DNA of 64,000 nucleotides from an uncultured Clostridia bacterium (GCA_947627765.1 CANQXA010000006.1:1-64000); one strand, 5' to 3'; shown: positions 9,925-19,957, counted from the stretch's first letter. Notes: a model not told the origin generated them from the letters alone. Made by a program: numbers and translations.

Positions 9925-10194
9925 TCAAACGTTGTGCATCGCGGTAAAAATATCCGCATGGCGCAGTCCGATGCTCATCCCGATCTCTTCTCCGAGGCGG
10001 CGCGCCTCTTCCGAAAGGAGGGCGAGCGTCTTCCCGCTCTCGGGAATATCCACTACCATGACCATCGCAAACTGCCCGCCGAGGACGGTCTGCGAAACGT
10101 CTTCGATATTGATCCCGTTGTCGGCGAGGAAGGCGCTGACCTGCGCCACCACGCCCTTTCTGTCCGTACCGGACACCGTAACAACCGCACGCAT
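9925..10194 (-). CDS. ACT domain protein (UPF0237)
   Basis: [50 protein letters not shown]. Confidence 0.92.
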   Translation of the reverse strand: MRAVVTVSGTDRKGVVAQVSAFLADNGINIEDVSQTVLGGQFAMVMVVDIPESGKTLALLSEEARRLGEEIGMSIGLRHADIFTAMHNV

Positions 10195-10198
10195 CGCA

Positions 10199-10711
10199 TT
10201 ACTCCATCAATTCGTATTCTATCAGAAGATTCCCCTGCGAGACGACGTGCACCGACTTCCCCTCCTCGAAGGGCGGGAAATCCTTTTCGCCGTCCACAAA
10301 GATCTGCCGTTTCAAAGGCTCGTCCTTTTTGATATTTTTTACGCTGAACACCGCGACGTTGACGTCCACCCCGTCCCTCGTGATCCAATTATCGATCTCT
10401 TCGAAGGGCATGACCGCGTGTTCTTTGAGCCCGACGGAAATGAATTTCAGCATCTTACAATAGGAATTGCAACGCTTGAATTTGATCCCCATATACGGGA
10501 ACGAGAAGAACATATAGACCGCGACCGTGACGCAGGTCGCGGCGATGATCCAGCCGCCGTTGGGATCGTTATAGGCGAGAGAGGTGTACAATACGACCAT
10601 CGCGATGAAGACGGCAAGACACGCCGCCGTGACCGCGAAAAAGACCGCGAGGATCTTCCGCCGCTGGATCACGGCGTCCCAATAGTCGGAATCACGGTAG
10701 AGTTTGACCAT
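10199..10711 (-). CDS. Two-TM membrane protein of unknown function
   Basis: 170-aa ORF in operon context with two hydrophobic segments; no family recognised. Confidence 0.75.
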   Translation of the reverse strand: MVKLYRDSDYWDAVIQRRKILAVFFAVTAACLAVFIAMVVLYTSLAYNDPNGGWIIAATCVTVAVYMFFSFPYMGIKFKRCNSYCKMLKFISVGLKEHAVMPFEEIDNWITRDGVDVNVAVFSVKNIKKDEPLKRQIFVDGEKDFPPFEEGKSVHVVSQGNLLIEYELME

Positions 10712-10714
10712 TTT

Positions 10715-11560
10715 TCATGCCTCCGCGATAAAGAGAACGCCGAGCGTGTTGCGCCCGCAGTGCCCCGTTATGACCGACCCCGCGACCGTTTCGAGGATCT
10801 CGTCGAAGGAGAACGTTTCGCCGACCTTCCGCTTCGCAAATTCGACGAGCTCGGGATCGGCGCTGCTGTGCGTCACGAAGCACCGCGTCTTGTCGTAACG
10901 CGGGTACTTGGCGGCGAGATCCTGAATGTATTTGTCGATACATTTCTGCATACTGCCGCGGTATTTCGTCTCGGCGACCAACTGCCCGTCCTGCATCTCG
11001 ATGAGCGGATGGATCTTGAGCAGATTCGCGCCGTACATCGTCATACGCGAACATCTCCCTCCCTTGTAGAGGTAGTCGAGACGGTCGGGAATAAACGACG
11101 TATTGACATACGGGCGGAGCGCATTGACTTTTTCGGCGATCTCGCCGAGACCATAGCCCTCCGAAAGGAGGTCGGAAGCCTTCATGACGAGAAGCCCCTG
11201 CCCCGACGAGAGCGCCTTGGAATCGACGACTGCGACCTTGCCGCCGAACTTTTTCGAAGCCTCCAAAGCATAGGAATGCGAGGAGGAAGATTTCGCCGAG
11301 ATGTTGAAGTGGATCACTTCCTTGCCCTGATCGACATAAGAGGCGAAGAATTCTTCGAAATCGGCGATGCTCGGCGCCGCCGTCTTGGGCAGTTCGCCCG
11401 TCTTTTCGAAGTAATCGAAGATATCCTTCGGCTGGATGGTAACGCCGTCGAGATAGGAATTTCCGCCCAAGATCACGGAAAGCGGCATGATCCCGATCCC
11501 GCGTTCTACTCCGTATTTCCCAAGATCGCAAGTACTGTCTGCCGTAATTTGTATGCTCAT
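10715..11560 (-). CDS. DegV family (fatty-acid-binding) protein
   Basis: MSIQITADSTCDL...AAPSIADFEEFFAS...HFNISAKSSSSHSYALEASKKF. Confidence 0.93.
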   Translation of the reverse strand: MSIQITADSTCDLGKYGVERGIGIMPLSVILGGNSYLDGVTIQPKDIFDYFEKTGELPKTAAPSIADFEEFFASYVDQGKEVIHFNISAKSSSSHSYALEASKKFGGKVAVVDSKALSSGQGLLVMKASDLLSEGYGLGEIAEKVNALRPYVNTSFIPDRLDYLYKGGRCSRMTMYGANLLKIHPLIEMQDGQLVAETKYRGSMQKCIDKYIQDLAAKYPRYDKTRCFVTHSSADPELVEFAKRKVGETFSFDEILETVAGSVITGHCGRNTLGVLFIAEA

Positions 11561-12231
11561 ATTTTTCCTCCTGGATTGGTGATCCAACCCAACAAATAAT
11601 ACCGAATGTTTTCGAAGACCTTGATCTCCGCCCGCCAACGGACCGACCACTGCGGCACGACGGCGACGATGTCCGATTCTTTGAGTCTTGCCTTGATGCG
11701 GCGGGAATCCAAACTGACTTCCCTGTTATCGCCCATCACATAGATCTCCCCTTCGCCCAGCGTCACGTCGAACTCCACCGTGTTGCGCCCGAGGACGTAG
11801 GGCTCTTCGAGGGGAAGATACGCCTCGCTTCCCGCCTCTTTGAGATATACCGTGCCCCCTTCGCAACGGACACTGTCCCCCTCTTTGGCGATGAGCCGCT
11901 TAATGATGAAACGCTCTCCCCCGAGGGAAAATTCGCTGTAACCCGATACGTCTACGATGACGATGTCGCCGCGGTCCGCGGTGGCGCCGCGGTAGGCATA
12001 CAAAATATCGCCGCCGACATATTCTCCCCCTCTCGGCACGCCGCCGTACAGCGTATTCATCATAGACGACCCGCCCACGCGGATGACATAGAAACGGGTG
12101 ACGACGACGTAGTCGAGAATGAGAAAACATAGGAACAGTGCGAGAAGCGTATATACCGCCCCCATCAGGACCGGATGCTTCTTCTTTGGTTCCCTGCCCA
12201 AGAGAACGGGCGGTTCGATCGCTTTTTTCAT
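11557..12231 (-). CDS. lepB: Signal peptidase I
   Basis: GGSSMMNTL catalytic Ser box, FIIKRLIAKEGDSV, VMGDNREVSLDSRR. Confidence 0.92.
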   Translation of the reverse strand: MKKAIEPPVLLGREPKKKHPVLMGAVYTLLALFLCFLILDYVVVTRFYVIRVGGSSMMNTLYGGVPRGGEYVGGDILYAYRGATADRGDIVIVDVSGYSEFSLGGERFIIKRLIAKEGDSVRCEGGTVYLKEAGSEAYLPLEEPYVLGRNTVEFDVTLGEGEIYVMGDNREVSLDSRRIKARLKESDIVAVVPQWSVRWRAEIKVFENIRYYLLGWITNPGGKI

Positions 12232-12271
12232 GGTTCCTCCCAACCTTGCCCGAAAGACAGCGCCCGGTCCG

Positions 12272-13951
12272 TCAGATCCACAGAACGTTGTTGATGAGAA
12301 TGTGTTCTTTGCTTACGAAGGCGACCGAGACCACGCCGCCGAATCCGGGAAGCGCGGCGCCCGTTTCCGATTTGAAGTCGCCCGCGTCGAAGAGCAAGCT
12401 CTTCCACCTGCCCTTCCCCGCGACAGCCGCCTCCGCCGAATATCCGATCTTTTCCTCTTCGTCCATGAAAAAGATCACCTTGACGCGCCCGTCCTCGGGA
12501 GCATAGGCGTCGAAGCGGAAGGAAGCGCCTTCGGGAGGCGCGAAACGGGGCTCGCCGACGCGGTAGGAGATGATCCCCGGCATCGTGTCGATCCCCATGA
12601 TCCCGCCGAAGCCCGCCTCCCGCCTGATCCCCGAATTGGTCTCCGAGAAACAATCGGCGACGGAAGGTCTGCGGAAGGTGGAAAATCCGTTCTTTCCGTC
12701 CTCTTCCCGATAGAGCACGCGGCTTCCGGGGACGGCGTTTTTATATCGCTTGGCGACGTTGACCTCGAGGATCTGCGTCGTCACCGCGAAGTTGTTGGAA
12801 TAGTTGACAAAGGCATAGACGAGCGCCTTCTTGCAATCGAGATAGAGGGAGAGCGGAACTTTCCCGACGCTGCCGTCGAGATCCTCGGGACGCCCGAGCA
12901 CCCTCGTCCAGTCCCTCGTCTTGAAAGCGGCGATGTTTTCGGTATAGAAGATCCCGAATTCTTTTATATCTCCCGCGGGATCGAAGGAGCCGCGCGCGAC
13001 GAGATCCCCCTCTTCGTCCTCTTCCACCGAGACGGTGATGGGACGGGGGATATAGACGGTGCGCTTTTTGAGATACTTATCGAAAAAGAGGTTGATATTC
13101 ATCATGGAATGCGAGCCGACGAGCCCGCTTCCGTGCGCGGAAAAGAGGATCGCTTTTTCGACGTCGGGATTGATCTGGCGGAACGTATCGTAGACGCGGT
13201 CGTAATTATACTTCTTATCGTTGATGGCGGAGACCAACAGCACGGGGCATTTGATATAGGGCGCATAGCTCTGGGAATCGATACCCGCGATGAAGCGGTG
13301 GCGTTCCTCGTCGAGAATACGGTTTTCCCCGCCGAACTTTCCGATGCCGCGATAGGCGAGCCAGCCCGCGGCGCAGACCGAGATCATACATCCGATCGGC
13401 GCATACGGCGCGATTTTGAAGAGGATCTCGCCACCCGTGCGGATCCCGAGCGCGCCCACCTCCGTCACTTCCTTCTTGTGCCTCAGATATTCCACGCCGT
13501 ACCTTGCGACGCCCGCCCATTCGTACCAGCTCGTCTCCTTGGCGGTTTCGTCGCAGAATTCGATGTGTCTGCCCGCGCGTTCGAAATTTGCGTAGGAGAC
13601 GATCTTCGGATATACGGTGTAATGCGGCGCGTCCTTCCGTTCGCCGTAATAATCGGCCGCGAGCACCGCATAGCCGTTGGCGACGAACCGCATGATGAGC
13701 TCTTCGTCAAATTCGAGCCCCGCTTCGAAGAGGATCATGATCGCGGGATAGCTCTCGGGGCCCTCCGGAGTGACGTACCGCCCGTAGATCTTGACGCGCC
13801 CCGCGCCGTTGCCCACTTCCCTGCCATAAAAATAGACGTCGCGGAAGACCGCGCCGCGTTCGCGCCGTTCGCTGAGAATTTCCTCGTTGGGGGGAAGATT
13901 GGAGTTGAAGTTCTGCCACAGGGTGACGGGCGTCAGAATGGTACTTGCCAA
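12272..13951 (-). CDS. Alpha/beta hydrolase (acetylxylan esterase/dienelactone-hydrolase-like) with a long C-terminal beta-rich extension
   Basis: 559 aa: AIMILFEAGLEFDEELIMRFVANGYAVLAADYYGER hydrolase fold start; C-terminal ~150 aa resembles a carbohydrate-binding/jelly-roll segment. Confidence 0.65.
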   Translation of the reverse strand: MASTILTPVTLWQNFNSNLPPNEEILSERRERGAVFRDVYFYGREVGNGAGRVKIYGRYVTPEGPESYPAIMILFEAGLEFDEELIMRFVANGYAVLAADYYGERKDAPHYTVYPKIVSYANFERAGRHIEFCDETAKETSWYEWAGVARYGVEYLRHKKEVTEVGALGIRTGGEILFKIAPYAPIGCMISVCAAGWLAYRGIGKFGGENRILDEERHRFIAGIDSQSYAPYIKCPVLLVSAINDKKYNYDRVYDTFRQINPDVEKAILFSAHGSGLVGSHSMMNINLFFDKYLKKRTVYIPRPITVSVEEDEEGDLVARGSFDPAGDIKEFGIFYTENIAAFKTRDWTRVLGRPEDLDGSVGKVPLSLYLDCKKALVYAFVNYSNNFAVTTQILEVNVAKRYKNAVPGSRVLYREEDGKNGFSTFRRPSVADCFSETNSGIRREAGFGGIMGIDTMPGIISYRVGEPRFAPPEGASFRFDAYAPEDGRVKVIFFMDEEEKIGYSAEAAVAGKGRWKSLLFDAGDFKSETGAALPGFGGVVSVAFVSKEHILINNVLWI

Positions 13952-13960
13952 AATATTACC

Positions 13961-16519
13961 TCATTCCGTTTTGATTTGCGAACCGCGCCGGTCGGTCGCC
14001 TTCAACACGATCAGTTTCTTTTCGATCCGATGTTTGAGTTCTTCGACATGGGAGATGATCCCGATGGTAAAGTTGGCGCTCTTGAGTTTTTCCAAACTGT
14101 CCATGACCGTATCGACGAGGGAAGCGTCGAGGGTGCCGAACCCTTCGTCGAGGAAGAAAAACTCGATGGGACGGAGGGACCGCGCGCAGATCTCGGCGCC
14201 CAAAGAGAGGGCGAGCGAGAGGGAAACGAGGAACGTCTCTCCGCCCGAGAGCGTGGTCACGTTGCGGAGCTGTCCGCCGTTGAAGTTGTCCCCGACGAAA
14301 AAGCCTCTGTCGTAACGGAGAAAATACCGTCCGTCCGTAAGGGAGAGGAGCCTTCCGCTTGCGTTGAGCGCAACGGTCTGCAAATACTCCTCGGCGACAA
14401 ACTCCATGAATTTATTGCCGTCGAGCAACTTTTTCAGCCGCTCTTTGAGCTCATACTCTTCCTTTGCCTTGCGGCACTGCGCTTCCAAAGTCTGCTTCGC
14501 CGCAAAGAGCTGCTTTCCGCGCGTGAGATCGGCGTCCGCAAGGGCGAGCGCGCGCGCACATTCCCGTACGGCTTCCTCCGCCACCGCGTGCCGCTCCTTT
14601 GCGGCAAGACACTTCTCCCGTACATCTTCGGGATAGGCGGAAACGGGATGCGCTTCGCTCCTTACCCGCGCGGCGGCATACGCCGAACGGTAGGATTCCA
14701 ACCGCGCGGCGGCGGCAACGGGATCCCCGAAACGGGCGGCAAGCTCCTCGGCCTCTCCGTCGCTACGGAATCCGCCCGCGGCAAGCGCCGTCCGATACCG
14801 TTCGATCCCCTCCGCAAGCGCAGTCTCAGCGGCTTTCAGCCGTTCTTCCGCGCCCGCATAGGCAACACGCGCCGCAGAAAGTTCACTTTCACAACGTTTT
14901 TCGCGCTCATCCGCACTGCGGACCCGTTTGCGGAACTCTTCCAAAGCGGACCGCGCCGCACCTACAGAAGGGATATCCCTAAGGAGCTCTTCGCATTGGG
15001 CGATCTCGGCTTTACAGCGATCGAATTCCGCCCGCTGTTCCTGCATTCTTTGAAGATGAAGTTCGTATTTCCCGCGTTGTTTTTCAAGATCCACAAGTTC
15101 GCGTTGCGCGCGTTTTTTCTCTTCCTCCCGCGCGGCGTACTCCTTGGTAAGCGCCTCTGCGCTCTCGCCGCCTTCGAGGGAAAGCTCCCTGTATTTGCGC
15201 GCGAGCGGTTCGCTGTCCTCCCGTATTACGGGGTACTTTTCGGAGAGACCGTCCAGCTCGTCTGCAAACGTTTTGTACTGTTCCCCGAAAAACGCCCTGC
15301 CGTGCGCGGCGATAAAGGCGGAAAGATCCCCGTCCTGCCCGATGATCTTTTCGAGCGCGGCACGCCTTTCATCGTAGGAAAAACCGCGGAAGAGGTCTTT
15401 TTCGGTACTCATCGCGCCGATCGCGGCGCCGAGCCTTTCCTCCGCGCTCTTTTTGCGCTTTCTCGTATCCTCCGCCGCTTCCGCACGCGCCGCGTCAGCC
15501 GCAAGTCTTTCCGCTTCGGCGGCTTCACGGTCGGCATCTCTCGGAGGGAGAGCGGCGGCGGCTTCTTCCGCACGGGCAAGGCGCGCCTTTACTTCGGTCA
15601 TCTCGGAATCGGCGCGGACCTTCCGCTCCCTTAAACGGGTCCCCTCCCGTTTCGCGTCGAGCACAGCAGACGTCTTTTCGAGACGGACAAGCTCCCGCTC
15701 CAAAGAATCGTACTCTGCCTTTTGGCTTGCGAGTTTTGCAAAGGCGGCGGCGGCTTCCTCCGCTTCCCGTCTGCCCGTGAGCGCCGCTTCCGCCTCTTTC
15801 TCTTCCGAAGCCGTCTTTTCGGCGGCCGCCCGCGCCTGCTCTTCCTCCGCTTTCAAAGCGGCGATCCTCTCCCCGAGCGCGGAAAGCGACTCCTCGGTCA
15901 CATCCCCGAACGGGCGGAGCCGCTCTTCGAGAATGCGGTATTCATTCTCGGCGCGGTTGCTCCGTTCCGCCGCGCGGCGGACCAACTCGGTCCCATAGCG
16001 GTCGAGGTCGAAGAGTCGGGAGATCAGTTTGAGGCGGTCCCCCCTCTGCGCCTTGACGAATTGGGCAAATTCGCCCTGCGGCAATGCGATACACTTTTCG
16101 AAATCGCCCTGTTCGAGCCCGATGATCTGCCTGAGGAGGGCGTTTCCGTCGCGGAAGCCCTCCGCCAGCGCGACGAGCCCGCCGTTCTCCCGTTCGTAGA
16201 CGGTGACGGACTGCGCGTTATTTTTCCGTTTGATCTCCCGCTCCACGCGAAAGATCCTGCGGCGGCATTCGTAAACGATCTCAAACTCGAAATCGACGAA
16301 CGCACGGTCACAGCGGAAATTGATGACGTCCCCCACGCTCCCGCCGCGCGCGACCGCGCCGTAGAGCGCAAAGTGAATGCAATCGAGTATGGTGCTCTTC
16401 CCCGAGCCCGTATCGCCGAAGATCCCGAAGAGCCCGAGATCGATCAGCCCGCGGAAATCGATCGAAGCGGGGTCGGAGAAGGAATTGAATCCGCCGAATT
16501 GTAGCGATAATGGCTTCAT
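13961..16519 (-). CDS. sbcC: SbcC-like exonuclease/ATPase subunit (SMC/Rad50 family)
   Basis: GIFGDTGSGKSTILDCI Walker A, coiled coils, TLSGGETFLVSLSLALSL signature, FFLDEGFGTLD Walker B; overlaps sbcD. Confidence 0.93.
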   Translation of the reverse strand: MKPLSLQFGGFNSFSDPASIDFRGLIDLGLFGIFGDTGSGKSTILDCIHFALYGAVARGGSVGDVINFRCDRAFVDFEFEIVYECRRRIFRVEREIKRKNNAQSVTVYERENGGLVALAEGFRDGNALLRQIIGLEQGDFEKCIALPQGEFAQFVKAQRGDRLKLISRLFDLDRYGTELVRRAAERSNRAENEYRILEERLRPFGDVTEESLSALGERIAALKAEEEQARAAAEKTASEEKEAEAALTGRREAEEAAAAFAKLASQKAEYDSLERELVRLEKTSAVLDAKREGTRLRERKVRADSEMTEVKARLARAEEAAAALPPRDADREAAEAERLAADAARAEAAEDTRKRKKSAEERLGAAIGAMSTEKDLFRGFSYDERRAALEKIIGQDGDLSAFIAAHGRAFFGEQYKTFADELDGLSEKYPVIREDSEPLARKYRELSLEGGESAEALTKEYAAREEEKKRAQRELVDLEKQRGKYELHLQRMQEQRAEFDRCKAEIAQCEELLRDIPSVGAARSALEEFRKRVRSADEREKRCESELSAARVAYAGAEERLKAAETALAEGIERYRTALAAGGFRSDGEAEELAARFGDPVAAAARLESYRSAYAAARVRSEAHPVSAYPEDVREKCLAAKERHAVAEEAVRECARALALADADLTRGKQLFAAKQTLEAQCRKAKEEYELKERLKKLLDGNKFMEFVAEEYLQTVALNASGRLLSLTDGRYFLRYDRGFFVGDNFNGGQLRNVTTLSGGETFLVSLSLALSLGAEICARSLRPIEFFFLDEGFGTLDASLVDTVMDSLEKLKSANFTIGIISHVEELKHRIEKKLIVLKATDRRGSQIKTE

Positions 16520-17661
16520 TGCTCCTCCAACAGCTCCAAAAATGCGGTTTTAAGTTCTGCGGGCGGTTCCTCCCCGCGCTGGTTGCGGTAAAATTCCGCA
16601 AAGAGTTCTTCCGCCCCGAGCGTGGACCGCACGACCGTAGGCGCGGAAACTCCTCCCGGCGACGGGATCACGAGGGAGACGAGCGCGTCCTTTTCGCGGA
16701 GCGCTTCGCTCTCCGTGGTCGCAAGAGGAGCGGAAAGACGGAGCGTCAATTCGACATAGCCGTCCGCATAGCGGTCGAGAAGCGCCAAACCTTCGGCGAC
16801 GCTCGCCGCTTCGAGACGGTAGAGCTTCTTCCCCGCCGACAGCGGGATCACGTCCGTAACGCACACGTCGCCGCCCTTCGTCTCGAGCAGGACGACGCTC
16901 TTTTGCGTATTCGCTTCGTCGAACGAATATTGCAGAATGGAACCGCTGTAACGGCAATTTTTACCGACGGACTGCGCCCTATGAAGATGCCCGAGCGCGA
17001 CGTAGCCGAACCCGGGAAGGGAAGAGACGGGTACTGCGCGCGCCCCGCCAAGCGCAATGTCCCGCTCGCTCTCGCTTGTCTTCCCCCCTGCGACAAAGAG
17101 GTGGGATAAAAGAACGTGGGGCGTCTTTCCGTCGTAATGAAGATCGCCCGCCTCGATCCATCGCACCGTCTTTTGCGCATACGTCTCGTCGGACTTCGTT
17201 TCGCGCAGACGCGCTTCGGTCGGATAGGAGAGCGCATTGATATACAAACTCTCCCCTTGCGCATTTCTGAGCAGGAGAAAGTTTTCGCCCGCTTCTTCCG
17301 CGTATACGGGGCGGGAACCGCCGGGGAACGCCTTTTTCCCCGAGGCAAAGATGTAGATCCCGTTGTCGGCGGCGATCGGAGAGGCGGCGGAAAGACGGAC
17401 GCCGTCGTCGTGATTGCCGGCGACGACTACGACCGCACGGGTCTCCCCCGCGAGTTTTTTGGCATAACGGAAAAAGACCTCCTCGGCTTCCGCGGGAGGA
17501 AGATAGGTATCGAATATGTCGCCCGCCACGAGCACGACGTCCACGTTCCGCTCTTCGCAAATGGAGACGATCTCCTCGAGCGCTTCGATCTGTTCGGGCA
17601 ATCGTTCGCGCTCCATGAGACGCTTTCCGAGATGCCAATCGGAGGTATGGAGAATGCGCAT
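16516..17661 (-). CDS. sbcD: SbcD-like exonuclease subunit
   Basis: MRILHTSDWHLGKRL, VAGDIFD, VVAGNHDD metallophosphoesterase motifs. Confidence 0.95.
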   Translation of the reverse strand: MRILHTSDWHLGKRLMERERLPEQIEALEEIVSICEERNVDVVLVAGDIFDTYLPPAEAEEVFFRYAKKLAGETRAVVVVAGNHDDGVRLSAASPIAADNGIYIFASGKKAFPGGSRPVYAEEAGENFLLLRNAQGESLYINALSYPTEARLRETKSDETYAQKTVRWIEAGDLHYDGKTPHVLLSHLFVAGGKTSESERDIALGGARAVPVSSLPGFGYVALGHLHRAQSVGKNCRYSGSILQYSFDEANTQKSVVLLETKGGDVCVTDVIPLSAGKKLYRLEAASVAEGLALLDRYADGYVELTLRLSAPLATTESEALREKDALVSLVIPSPGGVSAPTVVRSTLGAEELFAEFYRNQRGEEPPAELKTAFLELLEEQ

Positions 17662-17703
17662 TCGTCACCGCTTGAAAAAATTTCCGTAGCCCGAAAAAAC
17701 AAA

Positions 17704-17732
17704 TTGCTTTTTTACTGCGGCTATGATATACT
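17704..17732 (+). promoter_or_regulatory. Sigma-A-type promoter TTGCTT-N17-TATACT for the DnaD-like gene
   Basis: -35 at 17704-17709, -10 at 17727-17732, 17-bp spacer. Confidence 0.65.
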
Positions 17733-17796
17733 ATTATACAACGCCTTGCAGAAAAAAGCAAGCACTTTCATAAAAAACAAAAGACGGGAGAAAGGT

Positions 17797-19488
17797 ATGT
17801 CGTTCAGCTCCTTTTCCAAGGATTATACCGAACGCGCACTGACAAGCGTAGAGAACCAATTCATCACGAAATATCTGCCCGAAGCGGACGGAGACGCCGT
17901 CCGCGTCTATCTCTATGGGCTCTATCTCTGTTCGAGCGCCCGCGATTTCGACGCGGCGAGCGCCGCAAAACTGCTTGGGATCCCGTCCGCGAAATTTACG
18001 GAATATTTCGCCTTTTGGGAGGAATGCGGATTGGTGCAGATCCTTTCGCGGGATCCCCTCTTCGTGGAGTATCTTCCCGTCAATTCGGCGGTCGGAAAGC
18101 CGAAGCCCATCCGTCCCGAAAAATACGCCGCCTTTAACCGCGAACTCTTCAAACTTCTCCAACAGGCGGGAAAAGACCTGAAACCGTACGAACAACAGCG
18201 CATTCTCGAATTTTTGGAGACCAACCCGATGGAACATCAGGCGTTTTTGCTCGTCGTCGAGTATTCGGTCAGAAGAGACAAAGAGCTCACCGTCTCCCAC
18301 ATTCTCAACAGAGCGAAGGCGCTTGTCCGCGAGAATAAGTGCACATACGAGCAAGTGGAGGCGGAATACGCGGATTTCAACGCTCATCAGGAGGAACTCC
18401 TCAAGATCTTCAACCTGCTCGGCGTCTTCCGCAAACCGCAGGAAAGCGATTACGAACTCTTGGCGCATTTGAGGCAGGCGGGCATGGAGATCGGCGCCGT
18501 ATACGCCGCGGCGGAAAATCTGAAAAAGGGCTCGATGAAAGCCCTCCGTTCGGAGACGGAGGAACTGCTCGCGGCGAACGCCCTCACCGAGCAAGCCGTG
18601 CGGGCGTATTACGAGACCCGTTCGGAAGAGACCGAGCTCGCCTTTAAGATCGGAAAGAAACTCGGCGTGAAGGTGCAGAGCGCCCGCGCGATGGCGTCGG
18701 AATACGTGGGAAAATGGAATGCCATGGGTTATACCGAGGAGGACCTCCTTGCCCTCGCCTCTCTCGGCATGAAACTCTCGTTCGGATATCCCGAGCTGGA
18801 CGCCCACATCGGACAACTCGCGGCGCGCGGGATCACGGGTAGCCAAGTCGGGGAATATTGCCGCCTTCGCGAGCGTCAGCTGAAACTTTTACAGCGCATC
18901 CAAAGCGTCTGCGGCGTCGTCAAAAAGACGGAGAGCGCCCTCGACACCGCGGAACGTTGGCTGAGTATGGGATTTTCTGAGGAAATGATCCTCGAAGCGG
19001 CAAAGAGGAGCGCCAACGCCGCCGCGCCCCTTCCCTACATCACAAAATTGCTCAACGATTGGAAAGAGCTCGGCGTCTTCGCGCCTTCCGAGATCCCCGA
19101 AAGGGAAAACTACAAAACTTACAAGAGCGAAACCGCCGTCGCCGCGGACGAGAGGAGCGAACGCGAACGCTACTATGCCGCACGGCGCGAACGGGCGGAG
19201 CGAAGAGCGGAACGCGCCCTCTCGATCGCCCGCAAAGATGAGGAATTCGTCCGCGCGGAGACCGACATCCGCAAGGGCGAGATCGAAACCGCGCGCGCCG
19301 AAGTCTTCTCCCCCGAAGAACTGCCCCGCCTGAAAGAGGCGTTGGAGCAGGCAAGGGCAAGGCGGGAAAGCGCGATGCTCCGCCTTCACCTCAGTGAACG
19401 GGATTTCCTTCCCCGCTATGCCTGCGAAAAGTGCTCCGACACGGGATTCCTTCCCGACGGCCGCCTGTGCGACTGCTATCAGAAATAA
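17797..19488 (+). CDS. DnaD-domain replication/primosome protein with C-terminal DnaI/DnaC-type zinc motif
   Basis: 563 aa; repeated DnaD/DnaB2-like segments (YEELxxLASLGMKLSFGYPELDAHIGQL; WLSMGFSEEMILEAAKRSANAAAPLPYITKLLNDW) and terminal YACEKCSDTGFLPDGRLCDCYQK. Confidence 0.85.
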   Translation: MSFSSFSKDYTERALTSVENQFITKYLPEADGDAVRVYLYGLYLCSSARDFDAASAAKLLGIPSAKFTEYFAFWEECGLVQILSRDPLFVEYLPVNSAVGKPKPIRPEKYAAFNRELFKLLQQAGKDLKPYEQQRILEFLETNPMEHQAFLLVVEYSVRRDKELTVSHILNRAKALVRENKCTYEQVEAEYADFNAHQEELLKIFNLLGVFRKPQESDYELLAHLRQAGMEIGAVYAAAENLKKGSMKALRSETEELLAANALTEQAVRAYYETRSEETELAFKIGKKLGVKVQSARAMASEYVGKWNAMGYTEEDLLALASLGMKLSFGYPELDAHIGQLAARGITGSQVGEYCRLRERQLKLLQRIQSVCGVVKKTESALDTAERWLSMGFSEEMILEAAKRSANAAAPLPYITKLLNDWKELGVFAPSEIPERENYKTYKSETAVAADERSERERYYAARRERAERRAERALSIARKDEEFVRAETDIRKGEIETARAEVFSPEELPRLKEALEQARARRESAMLRLHLSERDFLPRYACEKCSDTGFLPDGRLCDCYQK

Positions 19489-19507
19489 TTTCGCGGTTTT
19501 CCGCGAT

Positions 19508-19533
19508 TATGTGTGACATAGTACTCTGTAAAG
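19508..19533 (+). repeat. Palindromic intergenic motif, copy 1 (TATGTGTGACATAGTACTCTGTAAAG)
   Basis: Matches shared motif TATGTCtGACATAGTACttcGCAAAA. Confidence 0.6.
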
Positions 19534-19537
19534 TATG

Positions 19538-19564
19538 AAAAACGGCGTCTTGAACGCCGTTTTT
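19538..19564. terminator. Bidirectional terminator AAAAACGGCG-TCTTGAA-CGCCGTTTTT
   Basis: 10-bp perfect stem with A/T flanks between convergent genes. Confidence 0.85.
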
Positions 19565-19567
19565 TCT

Positions 19568-19918
19568 CTACTCGTATTCTCCGTAATCGCGCCGATCCCC
19601 CATATCGCCCTGATAGAAGGGCGGCGGAGGGGGCGGAGCGGGCTGGGGCGCGTCTTCCCACTTGGAACGTTTTTTATCGGGTTTGGGCGCCGCCTTGATC
19701 TCGACGAGAATGACGTCGATCCCGATTTTCTTGACGCAACGCAAATCGATGAACAGATCGGCTTTCCCCCATCGGAACCCTCTGCTGCCCGGAACGACGA
19801 TCCCCTGCACCCTGCCTTCGGGCCAGGTAAAAACCACATCGCAAACCTTGCCGAGGCGTTTGCCGTCAACGAGATTTACCGCTTCCTTCCGTCTCAATTC
19901 CACATAACTCGTTTCCAC
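19568..19918 (-). CDS. YlmC/YmxH family PRC-barrel sporulation protein
   Basis: VETSYVELRRKEAVNLVDGKRLGKVCDVVF...; GTG start likely; next to sigG. Confidence 0.85.
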   Translation of the reverse strand: METSYVELRRKEAVNLVDGKRLGKVCDVVFTWPEGRVQGIVVPGSRGFRWGKADLFIDLRCVKKIGIDVILVEIKAAPKPDKKRSKWEDAPQPAPPPPPPFYQGDMGDRRDYGEYE

Positions 19919-19957
19919 ACCATATCGTATGCGGAAGATGTGCAAAATGGTTCCGCT

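Noticed and set aside
12119-15634. 1171-aa plus-strand ORF
   Set aside because: Antisense to lepB, the hydrolase and sbcC; low-complexity Arg/Pro/Phe-rich translation typical of high-GC antisense frames. No domain motifs.
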